This document shows, piece by piece, positions 51,090 through 59,896 of a stretch of DNA of 64,000 bases. The notes below the pieces were generated by a model. It was not told where the DNA came from. It saw only the letters and a list, made by a program, of their open reading frames with translations, and made no database searches. Within the stretch, counting starts at the first letter, position 1, and each line of letters begins with the position of its first letter. Source of the stretch: Thermococcus gammatolerans EJ3 (GTDB lineage Archaea; Methanobacteriota_B; Thermococci; Thermococcales; Thermococcaceae); contig NC_012804.1 in the NCBI RefSeq assembly GCF_000022365.1, positions 1,981,439-2,045,438 on the forward strand, read 5' to 3'. A program made the position numbers and the translations under genes.

Positions 51090-52373
51090 ATGAAGGTTTC
51101 GGTCATCGGTTCAGGCTACGTCGGCCTCGTAACTGGGATGGGCTTTGTCAAGCTGGGGAATGAAGTTATCTTCGTGGACGTTGATGAGAGAAAAATCAAG
51201 ATGATAAACAATGCCCAACCACCAATTTATGAGGAAGGCCTCGAGGAACTTATGAGGGAATTCAAAGGAAAGTACCGCGCAACCAAGGATTACCGCAATG
51301 CAATTCTGAACTCAGAGGTTACGTTCATCGCCGTTGGAACGCCATCGAGAGAAGACGGATCTATTGATTTAACCTACGTCGAGCAGGCTTCGAGGGAAAT
51401 TGGAAAAGTCCTCCGCGAGAAGAAAGACTATCATGTTGTAGTCGTCAAGAGTACTGTTCTCCCCGGGACAACCGAGAACGTCGTCAAGCCTATAATCGAG
51501 GAAGAGTCAGGTAAAAAGGCATTCAAGGATTTTGGGCTCGCAATGAACCCGGAGTTCCTGCGCGAGGGAGTTGCTTTAAATGACTTTCTGAATCCGGACA
51601 GGATTGTAATTGGAGTTCGGGATGAGAGAACAAAGAAGGTTCTAGAAGAGCTATACAAGCCCATCGATGCCCCCAAGCTTTTCACGGACATTAAAACTGC
51701 TGAAATGATTAAGTACGCTTCCAATGCCTTTCTCGCGACAAAAATCAGCTTTGCCAACGAGATCGGGAACATTTGCAAGAAGCTCGGCATTGACTCGTGG
51801 AAGGTATTTGAGGGGGTTGGCCTAGACCACAGAATTAGTCCGCACTTTTTCAGGACGGGCATTGGATGGGGCGGCTCCTGCTTCCCGAAGGACGTTAAAG
51901 CACTCATCAGGAAGGCGGAAGAAATCGGAGAAGACCCGATTATTCTCAAGGCCGTTGTTGAAGTCAACGAGAAACAGCCGCTGAAGCTGATCGAGCTCCT
52001 TAAAAAGCACGTCCCGGAGCTTAGGGATAAAAGGATTGGGGTCCTCGGGCTGGCGTTCAAGCCGAATACGGATGATGTCAGGGAGACGAGGGCGTACATC
52101 ATAGTCAAAAAACTGCTTGAGGAGGGAGCGAAGGTTCTCGCCTACGACCCGAAGGCGATGGAGAACTTCAGACGATTTTATCCTGACGTTGGAGAGCAGA
52201 TAGAGTACGCGAGCTCTGGAAAGGAGGTTCTCGGAAGAAGCGATGCAGTTCTTATCGTAACGGAGTGGCCCGAGTTTGAGGAGCTGGATTACTCTGGAAA
52301 AATCGTGATTGACGGCAGGCGCGTGAGAAAGGCCGAGGAAACCGCCGAGATCTACGAGGGGGTGTGCTGGTGA
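51090..52373 (+). CDS. ugd: UDP-glucose 6-dehydrogenase
   Basis: 427 residues. NAD-binding GSGYVGLVTGMGFVKLG, then PEFLREG, NEIGNICKKLG, and the catalytic Cys 264 in GWGGSCFPKDVKAL, then the C-terminal FKPNTDDVRETRA. It oxidises UDP-glucose to UDP-glucuronate, a precursor for uronic acids in the surface glycan. The stop overlaps the start of galU (GTGA at 52370-52373). Confidence 0.95.
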   Translation: MKVSVIGSGYVGLVTGMGFVKLGNEVIFVDVDERKIKMINNAQPPIYEEGLEELMREFKGKYRATKDYRNAILNSEVTFIAVGTPSREDGSIDLTYVEQASREIGKVLREKKDYHVVVVKSTVLPGTTENVVKPIIEEESGKKAFKDFGLAMNPEFLREGVALNDFLNPDRIVIGVRDERTKKVLEELYKPIDAPKLFTDIKTAEMIKYASNAFLATKISFANEIGNICKKLGIDSWKVFEGVGLDHRISPHFFRTGIGWGGSCFPKDVKALIRKAEEIGEDPIILKAVVEVNEKQPLKLIELLKKHVPELRDKRIGVLGLAFKPNTDDVRETRAYIIVKKLLEEGAKVLAYDPKAMENFRRFYPDVGEQIEYASSGKEVLGRSDAVLIVTEWPEFEELDYSGKIVIDGRRVRKAEETAEIYEGVCW

Positions 52374-53248
52374 GGGTTAGGAAGGCAGTAATACCAGCAG
52401 CTGGCCTCGGTACGAGAATGCTACCCATAACCAAGTCGATGCCCAAGGAAATGCTGCCGATAGTTGACAAACCTGTCATCCACTACGTTGTTGAAGAGGC
52501 AATCAAAGCCGGAATCGACGACATTCTCATCATAACCGGAAAGGGAAAGCGTGCCATAGAGGACTACTTCGACAGAAGCTTCGAGCTGGAGTTCTATCTC
52601 CGGGAAAAGGGAAAGTTCGAAGAGCTGAAGCAGATAGAGGAAATTGGCGAGATGGTTGATATCTACTACGTCCGCCAGAAGAAGCCCCTAGGTCTTGGTG
52701 ATGCGATACTCCACGCAGAAAAACACGTGAACGGAGAGCCCTTTGCTGTCCTCCTTGGAGACGACATCATAGTAAGCGAAAAGCCCGGGATAAAGCAGCT
52801 CATCGAGATAGCCGAGCGGAGAGAAGCTCCAGTAATAGGAGTGGAGCGCGTTCCCTGGGAACTTGTAAGCCGGTACGGAATCGTGGACGGGGAACCCTTG
52901 GGCGATGGAGTTTACCAAGTGAAACACCTCGTGGAGAAGCCCTCCCCCCAAGAGGCCCCGAGCAACGTTGCAATAATCGGGAGGTACGTCCTGACACCTG
53001 AGGTATTCGACGCCCTGAGAGAAACTCCTCCGGGGAGGGGTGGCGAGTTACAGCTCACGGACGCCCTCCAGGAACTTCTATCTAGCCAGAACATCTTCGC
53101 TAAGGAGATAAAAGGCGAGAGATATGACGTTGGAAGTAAGCTTGGGTTCGTCATAGCGAACATTGAACTGAGCCTAAAGAGAGGGGAACTGAGAGAGGAG
53201 TTGCTAACCTTCCTCAAAAATCTCCTAAGGGAGGTCTCAGATGAGTAG
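52370..53248 (+). CDS. galU: UTP-glucose-1-phosphate uridylyltransferase
   Basis: 292 residues, GTG start at 52370 in the ugd stop. MRVRKAVIPAAGLGTRMLPI holds the nucleotidyltransferase signature, followed by SMPKEMLPIVDKPVIHYVVEE and FAVLLGDDIIVSE. It makes UDP-glucose, the substrate of the Ugd enzyme encoded just before it. Two alternative starts lie upstream in ugd. The stop overlaps the next glycosyltransferase by eight bases. Confidence 0.94.
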   Translation: MRVRKAVIPAAGLGTRMLPITKSMPKEMLPIVDKPVIHYVVEEAIKAGIDDILIITGKGKRAIEDYFDRSFELEFYLREKGKFEELKQIEEIGEMVDIYYVRQKKPLGLGDAILHAEKHVNGEPFAVLLGDDIIVSEKPGIKQLIEIAERREAPVIGVERVPWELVSRYGIVDGEPLGDGVYQVKHLVEKPSPQEAPSNVAIIGRYVLTPEVFDALRETPPGRGGELQLTDALQELLSSQNIFAKEIKGERYDVGSKLGFVIANIELSLKRGELREELLTFLKNLLREVSDE

Positions 53249-54155
53249 GCCAACGGTCTCTGTCATCATACCAACGTACAACAGGGCAAACCTGCTCAGA
53301 AGGGCTATAACCAGCGTTCTCAATCAGACATTCAGGGATTTCGAACTGATAGTGGTCGACGATGCATCTCCAGACAACACACCGGAAGTCGTTGAGAGCA
53401 TAAACGATGGAAGAATCCGGTATGTGCGCCTCAAAAAGAACTCTGGCGGCCCGGTTGCCAGGAACACAGGAATAAAAAAAGCCAGAGGAAAGTTCATAGC
53501 CCTCCTGGACGACGATGACGAGTGGCTCCCCCACAGGCTTGAGACCCAAGTCAGGAAGTTCGAGACTTTAGAACAGAACATTGGAGTCGTATACGGAGGA
53601 TTCTACTACGTATCCCAACAGGATGGTAGGATACTCGGAAAGAGACTACCTGCGTATAAGGGAAATGTGTACGATAAACTCCTCAGGGAGAATTTCATTG
53701 GCAGTCCAACACTGCTGATAAGGAGGGAGTGCTTCAAGAGGGCGGGGCTTTTTGATCCGAACCTCTCAAGTTCTCAGGACTGGGACATGTGGCTGAGGAT
53801 AGCAAGGCACTACAAATTTGACTACGTAGATGAAATAGTTGCAAAGTACTACGTTCACGGCAGGCAGATTTCGTTCAACATGAAGAAGTACATCCCCGGA
53901 AGGGAACGCTTCATTCGAAAGCATCTTGACATCTGGAAAAATCCGAGGATTTTGAGCATTCACCTGAGCCAAATGGGACTGTTGCTCCTCTTAAGTGGCG
54001 AGCCCGAGAAGGGACTTCGATACCTCATGTATTCCATTGGGATGGCACCCTTCAACATAGAAAATTACCAGACTCTACTAAAGCTTGCGCTGGATTCCCG
54101 CGCTTTAGAATACATTCGAAAAATAATCTCGGGGGAAGATGTGCATAAAGGATAG
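53241..54155 (+). CDS. Family 2 glycosyltransferase
   Basis: 304 residues. TVSVIIPTYNRANLLRRAI and the metal-binding IALLDDDDEWLPHRLE site define the GT-A domain; a later SSQDWDMWLRIARHYKFDY is the catalytic ED-type region. It overlaps galU and leads into the wbp-type genes after a 48-base gap. Donor and acceptor are unknown. The C-terminus has a helical region that could bind a membrane partner. Confidence 0.9.
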   Translation: MSRPTVSVIIPTYNRANLLRRAITSVLNQTFRDFELIVVDDASPDNTPEVVESINDGRIRYVRLKKNSGGPVARNTGIKKARGKFIALLDDDDEWLPHRLETQVRKFETLEQNIGVVYGGFYYVSQQDGRILGKRLPAYKGNVYDKLLRENFIGSPTLLIRRECFKRAGLFDPNLSSSQDWDMWLRIARHYKFDYVDEIVAKYYVHGRQISFNMKKYIPGRERFIRKHLDIWKNPRILSIHLSQMGLLLLLSGEPEKGLRYLMYSIGMAPFNIENYQTLLKLALDSRALEYIRKIISGEDVHKG

Positions 54156-54203
54156 CAATTCTTATATTAATCCAACTTCAAGGCTTAGTGGAGGTTGGTC
54201 TCA

Positions 54204-54818
54204 ATGTCAGAGGAGGCTAAAAAATATTTCGTTCACCCCCTCGCGGTTGTCGAGGAGGGGGCCGAGATCGGCGAGGGAACGAGGATATGGCACTTCGCAC
54301 ACGTAAGAAAGGGAGCAAAAATAGGAAAGAACTGCAACATCGGAAAGGACGTTTACATCGACGTTGACGTCGAGATAGGCAACAACGTAAAAATCCAGAA
54401 CGGTGTGAGCGTTTATCACGGGGTTAAAGTCGAAGACGACGTTTTTCTCGGCCCGCACATGACCTTCACCAACGACCTCTACCCAAGGGCCTTCAACGAC
54501 GACTGGGAAGTTGTTCCAACCCTCGTCAAAAAGGGCGCTAGCATAGGGGCCCACGCGACGATAGTCTGCGGCGTGACAATCGGGGAATACGCTATGGTTG
54601 GGGCCGGAGCCGTCGTTACAAAGGACGTCCCACCCTTCGGGCTCGTCTACGGAAACCCCGCCCGGCTGAAGGGATTCGTCTGCTACTGCGGGAGGAAGCT
54701 GAAGGAAAAAATCGGCGAAGATGATGAACACATAATATTCAAGTGCTCCCACTGCGGAAGGGAGGTTAAAATCAGGAAGAAAGACTACGAACGCTACCTT
54801 AAGGAAAAAGACCTGTGA
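54204..54818 (+). CDS. wbpD: UDP-amino-sugar N-acetyltransferase (WbpD type)
   Basis: 204 residues from ATG 54204, after GGAGGTTGG. Left-handed beta-helix hexapeptide repeats run from about residue 15 to 150 ([40 protein letters not shown]). A C-terminal zinc-ribbon (FVCYCGRKL...[13 protein letters not shown]) is an addition typical of WbpD/WlbB relatives. It acetylates the 3-amino group of UDP-GlcNAc(3N)A. It stands first in a D-E-B-A operon. Confidence 0.9.
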   Translation: MSEEAKKYFVHPLAVVEEGAEIGEGTRIWHFAHVRKGAKIGKNCNIGKDVYIDVDVEIGNNVKIQNGVSVYHGVKVEDDVFLGPHMTFTNDLYPRAFNDDWEVVPTLVKKGASIGAHATIVCGVTIGEYAMVGAGAVVTKDVPPFGLVYGNPARLKGFVCYCGRKLKEKIGEDDEHIIFKCSHCGREVKIRKKDYERYLKEKDL

Positions 54819-54828
54819 GGCGGTGAAA

Positions 54829-55932
54829 ATGAGGAAGGTACCAATAGCCAAGCCCCTTATAGGGGATGAGGAAATAAAAGCTGTTGTTGATGTCCTGAAG
54901 AGCGGAATGCTCGCCCACGGAAAGGAGGTCGAGGCCTTCGAGAGAGAGTTTGCCGAGTACCTCGGCGCCAAACACGGCGTAGCCGTCGCCAACGGAACCG
55001 CAGCTTTGGACGTCGCCCTCAAGGCCCTCAAAATAGGGGAGGGCGATGAGGTCATAACGACCCCGTTCACGTTCATAGCCTCCGCTACCTCAATCCTCTT
55101 CCAGAGGGCAAAACCGGTTTTCGCCGACATCGACCCCAAAACCTACAACCTCGACCCGAACGAGGTTCTCGAAAAGATAACGGACAAGACCAGAGCAATA
55201 CTCGTCGTCCACCTCTACGGCCAGCCTGCGGATATGAAGGCCTTCAAAGAGATAGCAGAGGATCACAACCTCTACCTCATCGAGGACTGCGCCCAGGCTC
55301 ACGGTGCCCAGTTTGAAGGCCAGAAGGTCGGCACCTTCGGCCACATCGCCGCGTTCAGCTTCTACCCCACCAAGAACATGACGACGGGCGAGGGTGGAAT
55401 GGTCGTTACCAACGACGACGAGCTCGCGAGGAGGGCAAAGCTTATCAGGAGCCACGGACAGGCCGAGAAGTACCTCCACATAGAGCTCGGCTACAACCTG
55501 AGGATGACCAACATCGGCGGGGCCCTTGGTAGGGTCCAGCTCAGAAAGCTCGATAGATGGAACGAGATCCGGAACGAGAACGCGAGGAAGCTGAGCGAGG
55601 GCATTGAAAAAATCCCTGGACTTACCCCGCCCTACGTCGACCCGAGGGTCTACCACGTCTTCCACCAGTACGTCATCAGGGTTGAGGAGGACTTCCCGCT
55701 CGGCAGGGACGAGCTTATGGCGAAGCTCCGCGAGAGGGGCATAGGCACCGCCGTTCACTATCCGATGCCGGTCCACCACCAGCCCCTCTTCCAGAAGCTC
55801 GGCTATGAGAAAGACTGCTGTCCGAACGCTATCGAGGCGAGCAGGAAAGTCCTCAGCCTGCCGGTTCACCCCGCCGTGAGCGATGAGGACATCGAGTACA
55901 TCGTGAGAACTCTTGAAGAGCTTTCTTCTTGA
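54829..55932 (+). CDS. wbpE: PLP-dependent sugar aminotransferase (WbpE type)
   Basis: 367 residues. DegT/DnrJ/EryC1 family: VPIAKPLIGDEEIKAVVDVL, ANGTAALDVALKAL, IEDCAQAHGAQFEGQKVG and the internal-aldimine lysine in FSFYPTKNMTTGEGG. In the WbpABED pathway it adds an amino group to the 3-keto sugar formed by the WbpB-type enzyme. ATG 54829 has GGCGGTGAAA upstream. It overlaps the wbpB frame only by the possible upstream start. Confidence 0.93.
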   Translation: MRKVPIAKPLIGDEEIKAVVDVLKSGMLAHGKEVEAFEREFAEYLGAKHGVAVANGTAALDVALKALKIGEGDEVITTPFTFIASATSILFQRAKPVFADIDPKTYNLDPNEVLEKITDKTRAILVVHLYGQPADMKAFKEIAEDHNLYLIEDCAQAHGAQFEGQKVGTFGHIAAFSFYPTKNMTTGEGGMVVTNDDELARRAKLIRSHGQAEKYLHIELGYNLRMTNIGGALGRVQLRKLDRWNEIRNENARKLSEGIEKIPGLTPPYVDPRVYHVFHQYVIRVEEDFPLGRDELMAKLRERGIGTAVHYPMPVHHQPLFQKLGYEKDCCPNAIEASRKVLSLPVHPAVSDEDIEYIVRTLEELSS

Positions 55933-55958
55933 ATTTCCAATATTATCAGGTGAGGACA

Positions 55959-56909
55959 ATGCTCCGCGTTGGAGTCGTCGGTGTCGGAATGATGGGCCAG
56001 CACCACGTCAGGGTCTACTCCGAGCTGGCCAGAGAGGGGAAGGTTGAGCTCGTTGGAATTGCCGATGCGAACTTTGAGAGGGCAAAGGAACTGGCCAAAA
56101 AATACGGGACCGTTCCTTATGGGGATTACAGGGAACTGGCAAAGGAGAACCTCGACGCCGTTGATGTAGCCGTGCCAACTTCGCTCCACAAAGACGTTGC
56201 ACTGGAGTTCATAAGCCATGGAACGAGCGTTCTGGTGGAGAAGCCCATAGCGGACACGATTGAAAACGCTCGGGCGATAATACAGGCGGCCGAAGAGGCA
56301 GGTGTTACTCTCATGGTGGGTCACATAGAACGCTTCAATCCCGCCGTGCTGAGGCTTAAGGATTTAATATCAGAGGGGGAGCTGGGCAAGCTGGTAACAA
56401 TCAGCGCCAAGAGAGTCGGGCCCATGGCCACCAGAATAAGGGACGTGGGGATCATAGTTGACCTCGGGGTTCACGACATTGATGTTATCAGCTATCTCTT
56501 CGGCGAGCCCATCAAGACGGTCTACGCGAGGGCCGGGAACGTCGTTCATCCCGCTGGAGTCGAGGATCACGCGCTGATAACCCTCGGTTTTGAGGATGGG
56601 ACTGGAATCGTGGAAACCAACTGGCTCACGCCCCACAAGACGAGAACGCTCACCGTGGTCGGAACGGGGGGAATAGCATATCTCAACTACATAGAGCAGA
56701 GCCTCAAGCTCTACAACAGTGACTGGATCAAAGAGGCTAAGATACAAAAACGGGAGCCGCTGAGAAACGAGTTGGAGCACTTCATTGAATGCGTTAAAGC
56801 AGGTAAGAAGCCGATAGTCGATGGGAGAGCGGGCCTTCATGCGCTTCGCGTTGCGCTCTTGGCCCAGAAGAGCGCTAGAACGGGAAAGGTCATGGAGGTG
56901 AGAGAATGA
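55959..56909 (+). CDS. wbpB: Gfo/Idh/MocA-family sugar 3-dehydrogenase (WbpB type)
   Basis: 316 residues from ATG 55959 after AGGTGAG. MLRVGVVGVGMMGQHHVRVY is the NAD fold; VEKPIADTIENARAII the family EKP motif; VGHIERFNPAVLRLK and VDLGVHDIDVISYLFGEPIK hold the catalytic Lys/His region. It oxidises C3 of the UDP-uronic acid, using NAD recycled in the pathway. It overlaps the start of the dehydrogenase gene by four bases. Confidence 0.9.
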   Translation: MLRVGVVGVGMMGQHHVRVYSELAREGKVELVGIADANFERAKELAKKYGTVPYGDYRELAKENLDAVDVAVPTSLHKDVALEFISHGTSVLVEKPIADTIENARAIIQAAEEAGVTLMVGHIERFNPAVLRLKDLISEGELGKLVTISAKRVGPMATRIRDVGIIVDLGVHDIDVISYLFGEPIKTVYARAGNVVHPAGVEDHALITLGFEDGTGIVETNWLTPHKTRTLTVVGTGGIAYLNYIEQSLKLYNSDWIKEAKIQKREPLRNELEHFIECVKAGKKPIVDGRAGLHALRVALLAQKSARTGKVMEVRE

Positions 56910-59665
56910 AGCTGATCGGGCTAAATAAGGAGGAGGTCAAGAGAGTTCTCAAAGAAGGGAAGGTTACCATCGCGGTTTACGGCCTCGGCAAGATGGGCCT
57001 TCCCCTCGCGGCGGTCTTTGCCGACCACGGGGCCAACGTCATCGGAGTGGACATAAACGAAAAAGTCGTCGAAATGATAAACCGGGGCGAGAACCACGTT
57101 AAGGAGGAGCCCGGCCTCGATGAGCTGGTGAGGAGGAACGTCGAGGCTGGAAGACTAAAGGCGACCACCGATGGCGTCTGGGCCGCAAAACAGGCAGACG
57201 TTATGGTCATTCTCGTTCCGACCCTCACTGACGAGAGGGGCAATTTAAAGCTCGGCCCCGTCTATGATGTGGCCGAGAAAATCTCCCAGGGGCTTGAGAG
57301 GGGAGACATCGTGATAACCGAGGCCACGATGCCGCCCGGCACCACCGAGAGCCTGATCCCCATCCTCGAAAAATCAGGCCTAAAGCTCGGCGAGTTCGGA
57401 TTGGCTCATGCTCCGGAGAGAACGATGACGGGAACCGCCATTAGGGACATCACGGGACAGTATCCCAAGATAGTTGGGGCAAGCGATGAGAAAACCCTCG
57501 AGGCCGTTATCGGAATATATGAGACCATAAACAGGAAGGGCGTTATTCCGATGAGCTCAATAAAGGCGGCTGAAGCAGTTAAAGTCTTCGAAGGCGTTTA
57601 CCGCGATGTCAACATCGCCCTCGCCAACGAGCTGGCGATGTGGTGCGAGGAGCACGGGCTGGACGCTCTAGAGGTCTTCCAGGCGGCCAACACGCAGCCC
57701 TACTGCCACCTCCACATGCCGGGAGCCGGGGTTGGTGGGCACTGCTTTGCCAAGGACGAGTTCGTGTTCCTTGAGGAGGGTGGTATTGAACCATTGAGCG
57801 TTGAGGAGCTCTTCGAGCTCATTGAGGGGAAGACCGAGGAGATAGACGGGGTGCTAGTGAAACACCCGAATGAAGAATACCGCATACTGTCCTTTGATCC
57901 CGTCTCAAGGAGGCCGGTTTTTGGTAGGGTAACCCTCGCCACGAAGAGGAGGCTTAAACCAAGAGAAAAGGTACTTGAGATAAAAACGAAAACCGGAAGG
58001 AGTGTTAAACTGACGGAGAACCATATAGTGTGGGTTTACAAAGACGGAGCCTTCGTAGAAAAGCTCGCAAAGGATCTCACCCCGGGCGACATGATGACGA
58101 TTCTAACAGAATTGCCGTCAAAGGAGACACCGGAGGTCATAGACGTTATTTCAATTCTCTCCAGGGATCCTCAGGGGTACAGAATAAAATTCCAAGGGAT
58201 ACCAGCCGAATCCAGAGCCGCCCTCCACGCCAAGCTGGCCCCAAAGTCGTATGACTACACGAAGGGCAACTACATTCCCCTAGAGTACTACTCTGAATTT
58301 AAAAACCTGCTACCGAGGCCTCAAGCTATCGCCACCGGAAGGGGGCCGAGCTATTTGGAATTTCCGCCGGAGATACATGTTAACGAAGAGTTCGCAACTC
58401 TACTGGGATACTACATCTCGGAGGGGTGCATAACAGAAGATTCATCTCTGAGAACGAGGTTCTCCTTCAATATCAGGGAGACCGACTACATAGGAGAAGT
58501 GAGGGGCATCCTTGAAAATATCGGCATCCGCCACTCCGAATACGTCCAGGGGAGCGTTCACCACATCAAGGTGTCATCAAGGGCTTTTGGCGAGCTCCTC
58601 AGGTTCCTCGGAACCGGGGTTAACTCCTACGACGCCAAGGTTCCGGGGTTCATCCTCTACAGCAAGGCCCTCCAGAGGGCAGTTCTCAGGGGGATAATAA
58701 ACGGCGACGGGAGCGTTTCAGTATACGAAGGAAAGCACAGAACGAAAAAGAACGGCAGGGAATACATCACGGAAAAGATAAGCGCAAGCGTTGAGGTCGC
58801 AACGGCGAGCAATAAGCTAGCACAGCAGCTTTTCCTTATGCTCCAGAACCTTGGCATAGTCCCTTCATACAAGAGGAATGGAAACGTCCATATACTGCGC
58901 ATTTTCGGGCCGGAGAACCTGGAGAAGCTTAGGGGGATCGTAAGCGGTGAGAAAGGGGAGAAGCTCGAATACTACCTGAGCAACATAAAGAAGAGGGAGA
59001 GGAACTCAAGCTTTAAGCCCATGGGGAGTTTCGCCCTCGTCGAGGTCAAGGAGATAAAACCGATCGAATACGACGACTACGTCTACTCCTTTGAAGTTGA
59101 GGGAACGAACACGATCGTGACGACTTCCGGCCTTATAGTGCACAACTGCATCCCCGTCTACCCCTGGTTCGTCATTAACCTCGCCAGAAAGACAAATCCG
59201 AGGCTCACCAAGACCGCGAGGGAGATAAACGACTCCATGCCCCACCACGTCGTTGAGCTGACTGTCAAAGCCCTCAACGAGGTTGGAAGACCTGTGAAGG
59301 GAAGCAACATCCTCGTTCTCGGCCTGACATTCAGGGGTGGTGTCAGGGAGTTCATGAAGGCCGCTGCTAAGCCGATAATCGAGGAGCTCAAGGAGTGGGG
59401 AGCAAACGTCTACGCCTACGACCCACTGTGCACCCGCGAAGATGCCGAGCGCTTTGGAGCAGAGTGGAAAGAGGACTTCAGGGACATCGACGCCATAGTC
59501 ATCACAGCGGATCACAAAGAGTTCAGGGAGCTCGATCTGGAGAAGCTCGCAAAGGAAGTGAGAACGAGGGTAATAGTGGACGGCAGGAACGTTCTTGATC
59601 CCGCCGAAGCAGAGGAGAAGGGATTCGTGTATCTAAGGGTGGGAAGGACCGCATATAGTCCTTAA
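56906..59665 (+). CDS. wbpA: UDP-N-acetylglucosamine 6-dehydrogenase (WbpA type) containing an intein
   Basis: 919 codons, of which 451 make the enzyme after splicing. The host protein has GLGKMGLPLAAVFADHG, PERTMTGTAIRDITGQYPKI, the catalytic GVGGHC (the last Cys after splicing), then CIPVYPWFVINL and a C-terminal VLGLTFRGGVREFMKAAA. It oxidises the C6 of UDP-GlcNAc (or UDP-ManNAc) and is the first step for diacetamido uronic acids; the other three enzymes stand upstream. The intein sits exactly before the catalytic Cys. Splicing is required for activity. Confidence 0.93.
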   Translation: MKLIGLNKEEVKRVLKEGKVTIAVYGLGKMGLPLAAVFADHGANVIGVDINEKVVEMINRGENHVKEEPGLDELVRRNVEAGRLKATTDGVWAAKQADVMVILVPTLTDERGNLKLGPVYDVAEKISQGLERGDIVITEATMPPGTTESLIPILEKSGLKLGEFGLAHAPERTMTGTAIRDITGQYPKIVGASDEKTLEAVIGIYETINRKGVIPMSSIKAAEAVKVFEGVYRDVNIALANELAMWCEEHGLDALEVFQAANTQPYCHLHMPGAGVGGHCFAKDEFVFLEEGGIEPLSVEELFELIEGKTEEIDGVLVKHPNEEYRILSFDPVSRRPVFGRVTLATKRRLKPREKVLEIKTKTGRSVKLTENHIVWVYKDGAFVEKLAKDLTPGDMMTILTELPSKETPEVIDVISILSRDPQGYRIKFQGIPAESRAALHAKLAPKSYDYTKGNYIPLEYYSEFKNLLPRPQAIATGRGPSYLEFPPEIHVNEEFATLLGYYISEGCITEDSSLRTRFSFNIRETDYIGEVRGILENIGIRHSEYVQGSVHHIKVSSRAFGELLRFLGTGVNSYDAKVPGFILYSKALQRAVLRGIINGDGSVSVYEGKHRTKKNGREYITEKISASVEVATASNKLAQQLFLMLQNLGIVPSYKRNGNVHILRIFGPENLEKLRGIVSGEKGEKLEYYLSNIKKRERNSSFKPMGSFALVEVKEIKPIEYDDYVYSFEVEGTNTIVTTSGLIVHNCIPVYPWFVINLARKTNPRLTKTAREINDSMPHHVVELTVKALNEVGRPVKGSNILVLGLTFRGGVREFMKAAAKPIIEELKEWGANVYAYDPLCTREDAERFGAEWKEDFRDIDAIVITADHKEFRELDLEKLAKEVRTRVIVDGRNVLDPAEAEEKGFVYLRVGRTAYSP
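57743..59146 (+). mobile_element. Intein with LAGLIDADG homing endonuclease
   Basis: 468 residues: first residue Cys (CFAKDEFVFLEEGG), block B TENHIVWV (residues 91-98), block F YSFEVEGTNT, ending IVHN followed by extein Cys+1. The endonuclease has two LAGLIDADG-like motifs, LLGYYISEG (220-228) with the acidic Glu and LRGIINGDG (315-323) with Asp. No frame disruption is seen, so both splicing and endonuclease may be active. Site: extein GVGGH / CIPVYP. Confidence 0.93.
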
Positions 59666-59896
59666 ATGATTTCCTCCTGTTTTTAATTTCCCTTCCCATG
59701 GTTTTTAAACCTCAAGCTCAGAGACGAAACAAAAGGGAAACGCTTTGATCACGGTACGTTCTTTAAAGGTGCCATTCCGTACAACCAAAAAAGTTATAAT
59801 TGCAAAAAGGAGCATCAATAATAACGCATAATAGCATTATCAATAACAGTGAGGGTGTTATTGCCACTATTAATAAGCCAAGCACAGGGGATGGAA
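59666..59896. other. AT-rich spacer with possible terminator, promoter and inverted repeat
   Basis: After wbpA come T-rich tracts (TTTTT about 59680) that may end the operon. AAAAAAGTTATAATT near 59786-59800 resembles a BRE/TATA. CAATAAC (59841-59847) and GTTATTG (59857-59863) are perfect inverted repeats with a 9-base loop, located 33-55 bases before the next start; several partly related AT-rich copies lie upstream. Confidence 0.5.
59841..59863. promoter_or_regulatory. Inverted repeat in the leader of the 59897 glycosyltransferase
   Basis: CAATAAC-N9-GTTATTG. It is palindromic, so it could be an operator, or a hairpin in the 5' leader. Its place between a TATA-like box and the coding start supports regulation of the following genes. 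Confidence 0.45.

Noticed and set aside
59841..59863. The inverted repeat as an intrinsic terminator of wbpA.
   Set aside because: It lies after the promoter-like box and has no following T run, so a leader or operator role is favoured.
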